NCBI GenBank assembly: GCA_910585765.1
Contig: CAJUES010000010.1
Location: forward strand, 9,618-73,617
Reading direction: 5' to 3'
Source: an uncultured Lachnospiraceae bacterium
Lineage (GTDB): Bacteria; Bacillota; Clostridia; Lachnospirales; Lachnospiraceae
Length of the DNA stretch: 64,000 nucleotides
In this document: one piece after another, positions 44,766 to 54,417 of the stretch
Numbering within the stretch: position 1 is the first letter of the stretch
How the letters are laid out: each line of letters opens with the position of its first letter
Translations under genes and position numbers: made by a program
Notes under the pieces: model-generated
Told to the model about the DNA's origin: nothing
The model's database searches: none
What the model saw: only the letters and a program-made list of their open reading frames with translations

Positions 44766-46616
44766 CTACTGTAACAGCTGCAATACCTGCTGCGGTCTCT
44801 CGTTTGCCTGTGCAAGCATCGATGTGGACGCCTGTACGAGTACCTGTACAGTCGAGTACTCTGTCATCTCGGCTGCCATATCCACATCCATGATGCGCGA
44901 GTACGCCGAGGTGATGTTCTCCTCCGTCGTGTCCAGATTGGTGATGGTGTGCTCCAGACGGTTGGAGTATGCACCGATCCTTGAACGGATCGCGGACAGC
45001 TGGACGATCGCGTCGCTCACATCATCGATCGCCAGGCGCGCCGACTCCTCTGTCGTGAGGTCGATGCGATCCACGCCGAGGTTCGCCGCGCTCATCGAGG
45101 GGATCTCCAACTCCATATACTGACCTGCGTTCGCACCCACCTGCACGATCATCGCACCCATACCGGTCACATCGATCTTGAGACAGTCATCTGCCGTATT
45201 GTTTCCGATCGTGTACTCTGTGCAGGTAGTCATCGTTTTGGTGTAGAGGAAATCGTCGAGCGTCTTCTGCGTCGCCATTTCCGCGCCGTACTCGTTGGTG
45301 TCCTTGTACAGTTCAAAGCTGGCGGTATTGCCGGGCACTTTTGTCCCTGTCTTTCCGTCGATCGTCGTATACTCGATCGAAAACGTATTATTGGCTTCGT
45401 CCCACTCAACTTTGTCAATGTTGACGGCGCATCCCGGATTCTTAGTTTTAAAATATTCCGCGAAATCATCCTTCAGGCTCTTGCCGTTGTCGCCCCTGTA
45501 ATCCGTATATATTTCCGCATCCTGCCCTGCAAGTTCGTCTCCCGCGGAATCGACATTCTTGAAGAAGTTGAGTTCGCCGATGTTATACCGCTTCCCGTCG
45601 TCACCCTTCACCGCGATATTCCTGTAGCATTCCACAGAGCTGAACGATGTGGTGGTGACTACTGTGCCGCCTGTCGCGCTGTTCTTGTATGTGGTGGTTA
45701 TGCTGTCCACCGCGCCTGTCTGCGGGTTGTTGGCTGAGATTGGCTTCGATGTCGTTGTCGCCCCGCCTGCGGTATTATCGATCGGTGTCCTGTCATTCAC
45801 CGAGATCTTGATCTCAAAATTGCCCTGTGCCTTGATGACGATATTCTCATCCTCGACAGTGACCTTGGAACCTTCCGGAAACGCCTTGATCTGATCGATA
45901 TCTGTCTCATACTTGCCGATCGACGCGCTCGTCACAAGGCTATCCTTCAACAGATCCTTATCGTTGTTGACCTCATACCGCTCTTTCTCTGTCTTCTGCT
46001 CTTCAACCCGCTCGTATGTGATATCGACCACTTTTCCGTCCGGATCCTTGATCTTTGTCTCCTCCAGCGAGTACCGGGTCGTCGTGTCCTCATAGTGACT
46101 ATATTTCAGCTGACCGATCACATACGTCCCTGTCGCGACACCCTCTGTGTGGGACATCACCTTGACATTGTCAATGTTCGCGTATGCCTTGAATGCAAAG
46201 CTCCCATCCAGCAGACTCTGCGAGTTGAACTCCGTCGTTTCCGCGATCCGGTCGATCTCGCTCACAAGCTGATCAATCTCCTTCTGTATCATTTCCCTGT
46301 CCGAGTCTGCATTCGTACCGTTTGCAGACTGGATCGCAAGCTCGTTCATGCGCTGCAGGATGTCGTGGATCTCCGCCATGGCACCATCCGCCGTGTTCAG
46401 CGCGGACAGACCGTCGTTGGCGCTCTGGTTCGCCTCCTGAAGGCTCTTGATCTGCGCGTTCATGCGCCTTGCGATGGCAAGACCGGCTGCATTGTCCGCC
46501 GCGCTGTTGATCTTGTAGCCGCTCGACAGCCGCTTGGTGGATGCAGTCACTCTCTTGTCGTTGTTATTCATTGCATTTTTTGCTATGATTGATGAAACGT
46601 TGTAATTAATTCTCAT
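44766..46616 (-). CDS. Flagellin with long variable domain
   Basis: 616 residues. N-terminal D0/D1 (MRINYNVSSIIAKNAMNNND, LSSGYKINSAADNAAGLAIA) and C-terminal D1/D0 (SAIRSRIGAYSNRLEHTITN ... SMLAQANERPQQVLQLLQ) are canonical. About 350 residues between them form an expanded, Thr/Lys-rich D2/D3 surface domain, against ~270 total in short flagellins. AGGAG lies upstream of ATGAGAATTAAT. The gene follows the DUF6240 gene and precedes the FliS-like gene. Confidence 0.93.
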   Translation of the reverse strand: MRINYNVSSIIAKNAMNNNDKRVTASTKRLSSGYKINSAADNAAGLAIARRMNAQIKSLQEANQSANDGLSALNTADGAMAEIHDILQRMNELAIQSANGTNADSDREMIQKEIDQLVSEIDRIAETTEFNSQSLLDGSFAFKAYANIDNVKVMSHTEGVATGTYVIGQLKYSHYEDTTTRYSLEETKIKDPDGKVVDITYERVEEQKTEKERYEVNNDKDLLKDSLVTSASIGKYETDIDQIKAFPEGSKVTVEDENIVIKAQGNFEIKISVNDRTPIDNTAGGATTTSKPISANNPQTGAVDSITTTYKNSATGGTVVTTTSFSSVECYRNIAVKGDDGKRYNIGELNFFKNVDSAGDELAGQDAEIYTDYRGDNGKSLKDDFAEYFKTKNPGCAVNIDKVEWDEANNTFSIEYTTIDGKTGTKVPGNTASFELYKDTNEYGAEMATQKTLDDFLYTKTMTTCTEYTIGNNTADDCLKIDVTGMGAMIVQVGANAGQYMELEIPSMSAANLGVDRIDLTTEESARLAIDDVSDAIVQLSAIRSRIGAYSNRLEHTITNLDTTEENITSAYSRIMDVDMAAEMTEYSTVQVLVQASTSMLAQANERPQQVLQLLQ

Positions 46617-46721
46617 GCATTTTCCTCTCTCCTGTGGAACTTTTCAAATAATCTGTGCCTGTGCTGCCCTGTCCCTGCAAAACCGCATACGGGATCGCCC
46701 GGTGAAGATCTTTTCGGACCA

Positions 46722-49700
46722 TCACACTGCTTTCAGGGCTGTCAAAAATGCTTTTGCTGTCTGATACAGCTCACTTGTCGAAGCTTTCGCGGCGTCCGCC
46801 GTGCTCTTTGCGTCCCTGTCCTGCCCAAATTTATTCAAATCAACTGACCTGGCGTGCACCAGACTGATGCCGGTCTTCCTGTCACCCGCCCTGCCAAGCT
46901 CCTGTCTCACTGCTTCCTCGAGCCGTGCCAGCTCCGCTTTTCCTGCGCGGTTCTCGTACACGATCATTCCCGATACCCGATCCTTGGTGACATCAAATTC
47001 TGCCGCCACCCTGCCGAGATTTTCTGTGTCGAGCGTCACTGCGACCTTGCCGGTCTGCGACGCATTGTGGTAGATCTTCAGGTTCACAGAAGTGATCTCA
47101 CCCTTGATGTTCATGGGAATCTCGTAGTTTTCTTCTCTCGCCAGATTTCCTGCGAGGGAAAGCCCTTTGTACAGCGCCTTTGCAGCCTTCACGTCAATTT
47201 TTGCATTGTCGGCACTGCCTGTGTAGAGCATCTGCTCGACCGCCTTGTTCGCCTCGCTGATGATCTCCTTGTACGACACCCCTGCGCGCCCCGCATCCGT
47301 CAGATTTTCGACGAAGCTGTCCCCAAGCGCCAGCAATCCGCTGTCTGTCTGCTCGCTGTCTGCCGCATCGGCTGTCCCCGCGTCATCGTCGTCGGAGCCT
47401 TCTGTGTTTCCGTTGATGATCTGCCTGAACAGGGATCCGCGCTCAAAGATCAGTGTCGACGCCGCCTGGATATTGTCCACATTGATGTTCTGACCGTAGT
47501 CGATCAGCGCATTGATGATCTGCTCGTCGATCTGCTCCACCTCGTGCATATCCCGCTGGAAGCTCTTGAGGCTCTCCGCCTTTTCCTGCCGCACCTGCTC
47601 CCCGTCGTTTGTCGCGCGCGCCGCCTTCACTGTGTCCGCGAACGCTTCTATCGTCGTCTCGTCCGTGATGTCGGTCGATCTTATCTGTGAAAAGTCTGTC
47701 CTGCCGGCAAGTTCATCGTTGATCTCACCGGAAAGTCTCGCATAATACTGTTCCTGTGCCGCTGCATCCGCATCGTTCCTGTCGGACTGACGGTCTGGCG
47801 ACTGGTGATATCCTGCGTTGATCTGTGTGTCGATCGCCTTGCCCTTTGTGATGAGCTGCTCCAGCCCGCCAAACCCGTCGTCAACGCGCACATCCATATT
47901 TTTGTCCGCCGCCGTGCGCACCGCGGACAGCATGTTCTTGAAGTTCATCTGCGCGCCGCTCGCCACAAGGCTTCCGATCACTGCGCCGTCCGATTTCTCG
48001 ATCTGGCGGAACATCCTGTAGATACCAATATATGCTTCCCGCTCCTCCGCGCTGATGTTGTGGGTCCTGTCAAGGCGCTGCAAAAACTTTGCGTATTTTT
48101 CCGCATCCCTGGCGGGATCGGCGTCCTTGCTGTCCAGATACGCCTCGAGCTCCTCCATGGTCATCTCGAGCGGATTTTTCTGCTCCCGTATCATCTGGAG
48201 CGTGGTCGCCGGTGTCATCCTGCTGATCACCCCAGTCACCTGACTGTCCGCTTCCTTGACCGCATTGATATTGTCCTCGTTGATCTCCATGCGGTTGTAG
48301 CCCAGGATCCGGACTGCGCGCTTATTTGACTCGCTCGTCTCAAGCCCCAGATCGGTGAGGATATCGTCGATATTGCCAAATGCCTTGCTGATCCGGTCGC
48401 CAAGATCCCTGCGCGGCTCCGTCATCAGCGTCTCGTACGCCGCGGACGCCTTTTGCTGCTGCTCCGGGTTCTGGCCTGCATTCTTATTGCCCTGCTGGTT
48501 TAACTGGTTTTCCAACTGGTTCTGGAGCGTCCTGCCCGCCTCATGGATATGGAGCAGTGTGCTCTGGGAAAACTTCGACAGGATCCTGCCGATCACTGCC
48601 GCGGGCATACCGGACAGCTCCTTTGTCCTGGTCAGTGTCTCTTCATATAATAATGCGCGCTCTGCATTCTCCTCCGCGCTCTCTCCCTGGAAGAGGACTG
48701 CGTTGATGCGCTCCTCCGCTGCCCGGAGTGCGTCCACGAGCTTGGAAAGCTCGGTCGTGTCGATCGAGATCCCCGCTTTCAGGAGATGCCTGTTCGCCTC
48801 CTCCGTCATCATGAGACGGATCTCCTCGAGCTGGCGCCTTGCCTGCACTTCCTTCAGCGCCTCGGCGTTCGCCCCACCTGCCGCTGTATCTGTATCATAT
48901 TCATTTGCTGTATCTGTTGCTCTCTCTGTCCCAGCCATGTCAGCGCTGCCGACATGCCCGGACTCTGACTGCGGTGCATCGGTCTGCTGTTTTTCGATCT
49001 GCTCCTGCGCCTGCGCCAGATTTTTGATATTCATCTCTTTTCCGGACTCAGCCACCGCGTGGACTGCCTCGTCGGAGATCCTGCCTGCCTGCTCCGCGAT
49101 CTCATGCGCCTGCTCTGCGACGGAGCGCTCGCCCCTCATGTCCGCCTCGCTCGGCGCCTTGCCGTTTTCCATGGCTGTGACGCACATGGCTGCAATATCA
49201 TCCCGGCTCATCGGAAGCGGCAGATTTCTCAGCTCCGTAACTTTGTTGAGATTGTCTGCGTTGAGCTCGATACCGGACTCGACAAGCCACTTCGCATTCG
49301 CTGCCGCCTGTGCTTTTGTCCCGGCATCCGTGTCAAGCCCCGCCTCTTTCACAACGGAGTCAATCCGTCCCTCAAGATTGCTCCAGTTGATGCTGTCCGC
49401 CTTCTTCGCATAATATTTCCCATAACTGCCCTGCCCCTCGCTGTAATAGCCCTGGGACTGACGGATATTCTCCGTGCTGGAATACTGCGCCTTGTAGATA
49501 TTTTCTATCGTGGGCGCCTTGCCGTTCACAACGAGATACTTGACGGCATCATCCGAGAGTTCCCCGATCCCCGATGCCTCCATCACCGCGCTCACAAGCT
49601 CTGCGATGTTTTCTTCCGTGACTGGCATGTCACTTTCCTGCAGCGCATCCGAGAGTTTCCCGACAAGCTCGTTGACGAGTGCTCCCGCGTCTGTCCTGCT

Positions 49701-50132
49701 CCCCACGATCTGTTCTATGGTATCCAGATCAAGATTGTCATTATATCCTGTTACCTCGACTCCTGCCTTTGCCAGCGTCACCTTGATCCTGTCTACAATC
49801 GTCACATACGTCTCCACGTCGGTGCTTCCCGGCGTGAATCCTTCCTCCTGCATCTTCTGGAGATCTTCCCCTGAAACGCAGCTGGACATCACTATCATAA
49901 AGTCTTTCTTGGATTGAGCATTTGAATTAGCTGCCTGCTGCATAATTTCTTCAGCGGTCATTCCATGACCTCCGTATGCTTCGTTATCCATAACTTTATC
50001 AGCGATGTCCAGTTTGTAACCGCTCCTCGATACATTTCCCGTACTCTGGGCGGCTGGTTTGTATGTAGTTGTAGTTGACTCGGTGTTGACTGGTACAGAG
50101 GCGGAATACTGCGTATCTACCGTAATATTCAT
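46722..50132 (-). CDS. DUF6240 protein with FliK-like C-terminal region
   Basis: 1136 residues, highly acidic and helical, rich in Ala/Glu/Asp/Asn with no membrane segment. The layout fits DUF6240 proteins seen next to flagellar genes in Lachnospiraceae. Repeated SIxIDxxNLxKxxxL-type units recur through the chain. The last ~140 residues (SVNLKIYHNASQTGKVAVTL then TENLGRVAAEFDVTKDRVSG) resemble the globular C-terminal domain of hook-length control FliK. Start ATG 50132 follows GCAGGGAATGTGT. A sigma-28-like promoter is upstream. Hook-length or secretion-related role is inference. Confidence 0.75.
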   Translation of the reverse strand: MNITVDTQYSASVPVNTESTTTTYKPAAQSTGNVSRSGYKLDIADKVMDNEAYGGHGMTAEEIMQQAANSNAQSKKDFMIVMSSCVSGEDLQKMQEEGFTPGSTDVETYVTIVDRIKVTLAKAGVEVTGYNDNLDLDTIEQIVGSRTDAGALVNELVGKLSDALQESDMPVTEENIAELVSAVMEASGIGELSDDAVKYLVVNGKAPTIENIYKAQYSSTENIRQSQGYYSEGQGSYGKYYAKKADSINWSNLEGRIDSVVKEAGLDTDAGTKAQAAANAKWLVESGIELNADNLNKVTELRNLPLPMSRDDIAAMCVTAMENGKAPSEADMRGERSVAEQAHEIAEQAGRISDEAVHAVAESGKEMNIKNLAQAQEQIEKQQTDAPQSESGHVGSADMAGTERATDTANEYDTDTAAGGANAEALKEVQARRQLEEIRLMMTEEANRHLLKAGISIDTTELSKLVDALRAAEERINAVLFQGESAEENAERALLYEETLTRTKELSGMPAAVIGRILSKFSQSTLLHIHEAGRTLQNQLENQLNQQGNKNAGQNPEQQQKASAAYETLMTEPRRDLGDRISKAFGNIDDILTDLGLETSESNKRAVRILGYNRMEINEDNINAVKEADSQVTGVISRMTPATTLQMIREQKNPLEMTMEELEAYLDSKDADPARDAEKYAKFLQRLDRTHNISAEEREAYIGIYRMFRQIEKSDGAVIGSLVASGAQMNFKNMLSAVRTAADKNMDVRVDDGFGGLEQLITKGKAIDTQINAGYHQSPDRQSDRNDADAAAQEQYYARLSGEINDELAGRTDFSQIRSTDITDETTIEAFADTVKAARATNDGEQVRQEKAESLKSFQRDMHEVEQIDEQIINALIDYGQNINVDNIQAASTLIFERGSLFRQIINGNTEGSDDDDAGTADAADSEQTDSGLLALGDSFVENLTDAGRAGVSYKEIISEANKAVEQMLYTGSADNAKIDVKAAKALYKGLSLAGNLAREENYEIPMNIKGEITSVNLKIYHNASQTGKVAVTLDTENLGRVAAEFDVTKDRVSGMIVYENRAGKAELARLEEAVRQELGRAGDRKTGISLVHARSVDLNKFGQDRDAKSTADAAKASTSELYQTAKAFLTALKAV

Positions 50133-50264
50133 ACACATTCCCTGCTCTTTCCCTGTCTTATCATAATTGTGCTGTCCGCCGGAGGCAGACAGTCCATTGC
50201 TGTTCACTCGTATAGATACATTGATCGGCGAGCAATCACAACAACGTCATTTCTCTTGTAGTAT

Positions 50265-50291
50265 ATATCGAAATGTTTGTGCAAAAACTTA
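50265..50291 (-). promoter_or_regulatory. Sigma-28-type (flagellar) promoter
   Basis: On the minus strand TAAG (50288-50291), exactly 15 bases, then TTCGATAT (50265-50272), against the sigma-D/28 consensus TAAA-N15-GCCGATAT (two mismatches in the -10, one in the -35). It lies about 130 bases before the DUF6240 start. Confidence 0.55.
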
Positions 50292-50314
50292 AGAGTGAAT
50301 CAAAAGAAATGTGA

Positions 50315-50343
50315 TTGTTACCCTGCGGTGATCGTGGTATACT
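50315..50343 (+). promoter_or_regulatory. Sigma-A promoter of the Uma2 gene
   Basis: TTGTTA (50315-50320), 17-base spacer, TATACT (50338-50343), about 70 bases before the coding start. It is back to back with the sigma-28-like promoter. Confidence 0.6.
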
Positions 50344-50411
50344 TATTATAAGATCACAACAAAATTTATTTTGACAGAAGTGTCATCCTATGAAGAAAAG
50401 GAAGTGTTAAC

Positions 50412-50975
50412 ATGGCATTATTGGCAGGAGAAAACCCCAAAACCGAAAAGATCGGCGGTGTCATCTACAACATGTCGCCATCCCCGAACTACCTGCACGG
50501 GATTGTCAACAACAATATCAACACGATCATCAAAACGAGCTTAAAGGACAGTCTCTGCCTCGTGTTCATGGAAAATCTTGACTTTCAATACCAGCCCGAT
50601 GTCAACGATGACTACATCATCCCGGACATCATGGTCGTGTGCGACCGAAAGAAGATCAAGGGCGGCAGCTATACCGGCGTTCCCAGGTTCATCGCAGAGA
50701 CACTGAGCCCCTCCACCTCCATGCGGGATCTCACGGTCAAGAAGGATATCTACGAAGCAGCGGGCGTGCCCGAGTACTGGATCGTGTCGCCCAGAGAGTG
50801 CGGCGTACAGATCTACTATCTCGACCAGGGAAAATACCGGCTTGCGAACAGCTATATCCTCGAGGACGACAAGGACGACGAATTTTACAATGCGGAGACG
50901 GTCATCAGCCTGAGGGCATTTCCGCACATTCACATGACACTCGCCGATATATTTGAAAATGTATATCCCGAATGA
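50412..50975 (+). CDS. Uma2-family (DUF820) restriction-endonuclease-like protein
   Basis: 187 residues, PD-(D/E)XK fold. IIPDIMVVCDRKKIKGGSY supplies the Asp, and PRFIAETLSPSTSMRDLTVK, YEAAGVPEYWIVSP are the conserved Uma2 segments with E-x-K type residues. Uma2 proteins are widespread, often multicopy, with no settled role. Single gene behind its own promoter, closed by terminator 51037-51069. Confidence 0.88.
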   Translation: MALLAGENPKTEKIGGVIYNMSPSPNYLHGIVNNNINTIIKTSLKDSLCLVFMENLDFQYQPDVNDDYIIPDIMVVCDRKKIKGGSYTGVPRFIAETLSPSTSMRDLTVKKDIYEAAGVPEYWIVSPRECGVQIYYLDQGKYRLANSYILEDDKDDEFYNAETVISLRAFPHIHMTLADIFENVYPE

Positions 50976-51036
50976 TCTCGTAATTGAAATACTTTGCAAA
51001 AGATTTGTGCCAAGTGCAGCCCGCATTGAACACAGA

Positions 51037-51069
51037 GAACGGGCAGGGAAAATCTTCCCTACCCGTTTT
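51037..51069 (+). terminator. Terminator of the Uma2 gene, overlapping trmL end
   Basis: ACGGGCAGGGAA and TTCCCTACCCGT pair over AATC, then TTTT on the plus strand. The stem overlaps the last codons of the convergent trmL. Confidence 0.8.
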
Positions 51070-51577
51070 CTGCGTCCTGCCACTTTGCGCGGTGCAGCGC
51101 GCCCTCCGTCTGCATGCCTGCAAATCCCTGCTGCCTCAGCGCCTCGTAGAGCACGATGGCGACGCTGTTTGACAGATTCAGGCTCCTGATCCGGTCGAGC
51201 ATCGGGATGCGGATGCAGGTGTCCTCGTGATCCACCAGAATGTCTTCCGGAATCCCTGCGCTCTCCCTGCCAAACATGATGAAGTCCTCTCTGCCAAACG
51301 CCGCCTGTGTGTACACTTTCCTCGCCTTGGTCGTCGCCATCCAGATCCTCGCCTCCGGGTTCTGCGCCAGATTTCTCTCCGCAAACTCCTCGAAGTTCAT
51401 GTACCGGCGCACGTCGAGATGCTCCCAGTAATCCATGCCTGCCCTGCGCAGCTCCTTGCCTGTCAGCCGGAATCCAAGCGGTTCTATCAAATGGAGCACG
51501 GTCCCTGTCGCGACGCAGGTCCTGCCTATATTGCCAGTGTTTGCCGGAATCTCCGGCTGATGTAATACGATATTCAT
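51059..51577 (-). CDS. trmL: tRNA (cytidine(34)-2'-O)-methyltransferase
   Basis: 172 residues. SPOUT methyltransferase that 2'-O-methylates the wobble base of tRNA-Leu. MNIVLHQPEIPANTGNIGRT at the N terminus, EPLGFRLTGKELRRAGMDYW, and the knot region IMFGRESAGIPEDIL ... IRSLNLSNSVAIVLYEALRQ are diagnostic. Start ATG 51577 after AGGTG. Next gene on the strand, 27 bases upstream, is the aminotransferase. Confidence 0.92.
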   Translation of the reverse strand: MNIVLHQPEIPANTGNIGRTCVATGTVLHLIEPLGFRLTGKELRRAGMDYWEHLDVRRYMNFEEFAERNLAQNPEARIWMATTKARKVYTQAAFGREDFIMFGRESAGIPEDILVDHEDTCIRIPMLDRIRSLNLSNSVAIVLYEALRQQGFAGMQTEGALHRAKWQDAENG

Positions 51578-51604
51578 GATCACCTGTCCGCCCTAACGAT
51601 ATAT

Positions 51605-52771
51605 CTATTGAAGACGCCCGACAAAGCGCTCGAGCCTCGCGATCGCCTTCTTGAGATTCTCGAGGGAGTACGCGTACGAGATGCGCAAAAATCCCTCGCC
51701 GCTGTCACCGAAAGCATTTCCCGGAACCACCGCAAGCTTCTCCTCGTGCAGGAGTTTTGTGGCAAACGCGTCGCTCGTCATGCCAAACTGCTTCACGCAC
51801 GGGAACATATAAAACGCACCGAACGGCTCGAAGCACTCCAGCCCCATCTCCCTGAATGCGTTGACGAGATAGCGGCGCCTCTGATTGTAGGAATCGCGCA
51901 TCATCTGCACGTCCGCGTCGCCGTTTTTCAGCGCGTCGACCGCCGCATACTGCGACGTCGTCGGCGCGCACATGATACAGAACTGGTGTATCTTGTACAT
52001 CTGCTCGATGATCTGTTTTGGACCGCAGGCATATCCAAGCCGCCAGCCTGTCATGGCATAGGATTTGGAAAAACCGTTGATCAGGACAGTCCGCTCCCAC
52101 ATGCCGGGGATATTGGCGATGGAGACATGCTTCTCCGTGTAGCACAGCTCCGCGTAGATCTCGTCCGAGAGCACAAAGATATCATGTCTCTCTATCACCC
52201 TGGCGATCGCCTCCAGATCCGCGCGCTCCATGATCGCACCTGTCGGATTGTTGGGGAACGGCAGGATCAGCACTTTTGTCCTGTCCGTGATCGCCGCCTC
52301 GAGCTCCGCCGCTGTCAGCCGGAACTGATTCTCGTTTTTCAGCTCGATGATCACAGGCTTTGCTCCTGCAAGGATCGCGCAGGGCTCGTAGGAGACATAG
52401 CTTGGCTGCGGTATGATCACCTCATCGCCGGGATCGACCATGGCGCGGAGTGCGATGTCGATCGCCTCCGACCCGCCCACTGTCACCAGAATGCCATCCT
52501 TGGGATCATAGTTTAGGTCAAACCGCCTGTTGAGGTATCTGTTGATCTCCTCGCGCAGCTCCAGCAGACCTGCGTTTGCCGTATAAAACGTGCGCCCCTT
52601 CTCGAGCGAATAAATCCCCTCGTCCCTGATATGCCATGGCGTCTCAAAGTCCGGCTCGCCCACGCCCAGCGAGATGACATCGGGGTCGTTCATCTCACTC
52701 ACAATGTCAAAATATCTGCGTATGCCCGAAGGCTTGATCGTCGTGATCATTTTTGATAATGGATTTCTCAT
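51605..52771 (-). CDS. Class I/II PLP-dependent aminotransferase
   Basis: 388 residues. ISLGVGEPDFETPWHIRDEG (substrate contact), FPNNPTGAIM (~177), DEIYAELCY and the PLP lysine in INGFSKSYAMTGWRLGY (~237) mark fold type I, aspartate aminotransferase family. The adjacent Lrp-type regulator overlaps its start (ATGA at 52768-52771), a common pairing. Amino acid substrate not determinable by eye. Confidence 0.92.
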   Translation of the reverse strand: MRNPLSKMITTIKPSGIRRYFDIVSEMNDPDVISLGVGEPDFETPWHIRDEGIYSLEKGRTFYTANAGLLELREEINRYLNRRFDLNYDPKDGILVTVGGSEAIDIALRAMVDPGDEVIIPQPSYVSYEPCAILAGAKPVIIELKNENQFRLTAAELEAAITDRTKVLILPFPNNPTGAIMERADLEAIARVIERHDIFVLSDEIYAELCYTEKHVSIANIPGMWERTVLINGFSKSYAMTGWRLGYACGPKQIIEQMYKIHQFCIMCAPTTSQYAAVDALKNGDADVQMMRDSYNQRRRYLVNAFREMGLECFEPFGAFYMFPCVKQFGMTSDAFATKLLHEEKLAVVPGNAFGDSGEGFLRISYAYSLENLKKAIARLERFVGRLQ

Positions 52772-53250
52772 GGTGTCACCTGCATCCTTTCGTCAGACGT
52801 TTTCCGATCCAGCACAGTGCCGTGATCCTTGTACTTTTTCAGGATAAAGTGTGTCGCCGTGCTGATGACCGTGTCAAGCGTTGACAGCTTATCCGACACA
52901 AAATTGGAAACCTCCTTGAGTGTCTTGCCCTCCAGGCTCACCAGCAGGTCATATCCGCCGGAGATCAGGTACACTGCGTGCACTTCCGGGTACTTGTAGA
53001 TGCGCTCCGCAATGCTGTCAAACCCCTTGCCGCGCTGCGGCGTCACGCGCACCTCGATGAGCGCGCTGACCTTCTCCACAGAAGTCTTCTCCCAGTCGAT
53101 CAGCGTGTGGTAGCCGCAGATGATCCCCTCCTTCTCCATCTGCTCCATCTCGTTTACAATGTCGGTCTCCTCCATGCCCAGTATCACCGCGAGCTCATGC
53201 AGGTCGATCCTGCTGTTTTTTTCTATTATCGATAAAATCTGTTCTCTCAT
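52768..53250 (-). CDS. Lrp/AsnC-family regulator
   Basis: 160 residues. N-terminal winged HTH (ILSIIEKNSRIDLHELAVIL, then GMEETDIVNEMEQMEKEGII) and a C-terminal RAM ligand domain (SALIEVRVTPQRGKGFDSIA, VYLISGGYDLLVSLEGKTLK). Amino acids are the usual effectors. ATG 53250 is 8 bases after GGAGG. Translationally coupled to the aminotransferase and likely controls it. Confidence 0.9.
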   Translation of the reverse strand: MREQILSIIEKNSRIDLHELAVILGMEETDIVNEMEQMEKEGIICGYHTLIDWEKTSVEKVSALIEVRVTPQRGKGFDSIAERIYKYPEVHAVYLISGGYDLLVSLEGKTLKEVSNFVSDKLSTLDTVISTATHFILKKYKDHGTVLDRKTSDERMQVTP

Positions 53251-53294
53251 GAAACGTACCTCCGTTTTCATTTTTTTGTTTTAGAAACTTTTGA

Positions 53295-54365
53295 TCATAC
53301 TTTTTGATCCTTTTGTTGATCATAATGAAATAGCTGGTCGCCGTCTGCCGGCTCCAGATAGCGCGACTCCTCCCCGTGGCGCACGATGCGGTCGTTTCCC
53401 TGCGTCGTCCTTCCGATCACTGCTGCCGGAATGCCTGCATCGGCAAGCCTGCGCACCAATTCCCCGCCATTTTGAGTCACCGCCAGCAGGCTCCCGCCTG
53501 CCGACAATTCATATGGGTTCAGATCAAAGAATTCGCATACCTCTATCGTCTCCTGCCGCACAGGTATGCACTTTAAGTCTACGACCAGTCCAACGCCGTT
53601 TGCTGCCGCCAGCTCCCAGAGGCCTCCGAACACGCCGCCCCCGCGCGCTGCATGCAGATAATCTGCGCCGGACTTAACGGCGGTAGCAGCCTCCGGCACG
53701 ACCGACAGATACCCGTAAAAACCTGCCGCCGCCTCCACAAGATCCGCCGGATACCGTCTGCCCAGCTGCTCGGCGCTTCCCTGCGCGATCACTGCCGTTC
53801 CCTCAAGTCCGAGCCACTTTGTCATCACGATGTCCGCATCCGCCATCGCCCGCTTCTTCGGCGCCGCAATGCCGCCGTCACCCCTGTTCTCCAGGCCTGC
53901 GTTGACCACGCAGACGGCGGACGGTTCCGCGGCGGACGGCACCACCTGGACGTTGCAGCTCAGTATCGGGATCCCTGTCTCCTCCGCCTGGAGCGACACC
54001 TCCCCGATCATGCCGCGCACCTTGATCTCCCGCATCTTTGCCGGTATCATCACCGTGACATTCGCGTATGTATAGTGCAGTCCCGGCGCACCCTCATTCG
54101 CGCTGCGCGCGATCATCTGATTGACCGCCGCCAGATACGCCCTCACGACCACCTTTTTGTCCCTGCCGGAGGCAAAAGCCTGACCGGATACGATCCCCGT
54201 GCACTTCACACTGGCAATACCCAGATCCGGACTGCCCGTCAAAACGGCGCAGTCTGCCCCCAGTCCTGCGCCATCATAATATTTCCTGTTTTCAGTTGAA
54301 TTTGTCTTCATGACTTTTATAACGGAGCGCTCATAAATGCTCTCTGTTAATTTTCCGCACTTCAT
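53295..54365 (-). CDS. AIR synthase-related (HypE/PurM-like) protein
   Basis: 356 residues. The N terminus (KCGKLTESIYERSVIKVMKT) and GLGADCAVLTG fit the AIR-synthase/HypE superfamily of ATP-dependent dimers, with C-terminal AIRS_C features (SAGGSLLAVTQNGGELVRRL). No hyp or pur genes are nearby, so role and substrate are unknown. ATG 54365 lies just after a GAGGGG site. It stands between the Lrp gene and the VanW gene, same strand. Confidence 0.8.
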   Translation of the reverse strand: MKCGKLTESIYERSVIKVMKTNSTENRKYYDGAGLGADCAVLTGSPDLGIASVKCTGIVSGQAFASGRDKKVVVRAYLAAVNQMIARSANEGAPGLHYTYANVTVMIPAKMREIKVRGMIGEVSLQAEETGIPILSCNVQVVPSAAEPSAVCVVNAGLENRGDGGIAAPKKRAMADADIVMTKWLGLEGTAVIAQGSAEQLGRRYPADLVEAAAGFYGYLSVVPEAATAVKSGADYLHAARGGGVFGGLWELAAANGVGLVVDLKCIPVRQETIEVCEFFDLNPYELSAGGSLLAVTQNGGELVRRLADAGIPAAVIGRTTQGNDRIVRHGEESRYLEPADGDQLFHYDQQKDQKV

Positions 54366-54417
54366 CACAAATCCCCTCAGTCAAATTCATTCGCAAAGCC
54401 TTTCGGCGCTGCCTCTG

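Noticed and set aside
46617..46721. Dedicated sigma-28 promoter directly before flagellin
   Set aside because: No TAAA-N15-GCCGATAT-like pair was found in this gap; flagellin may be read from the DUF6240 promoter or one inside that gene.
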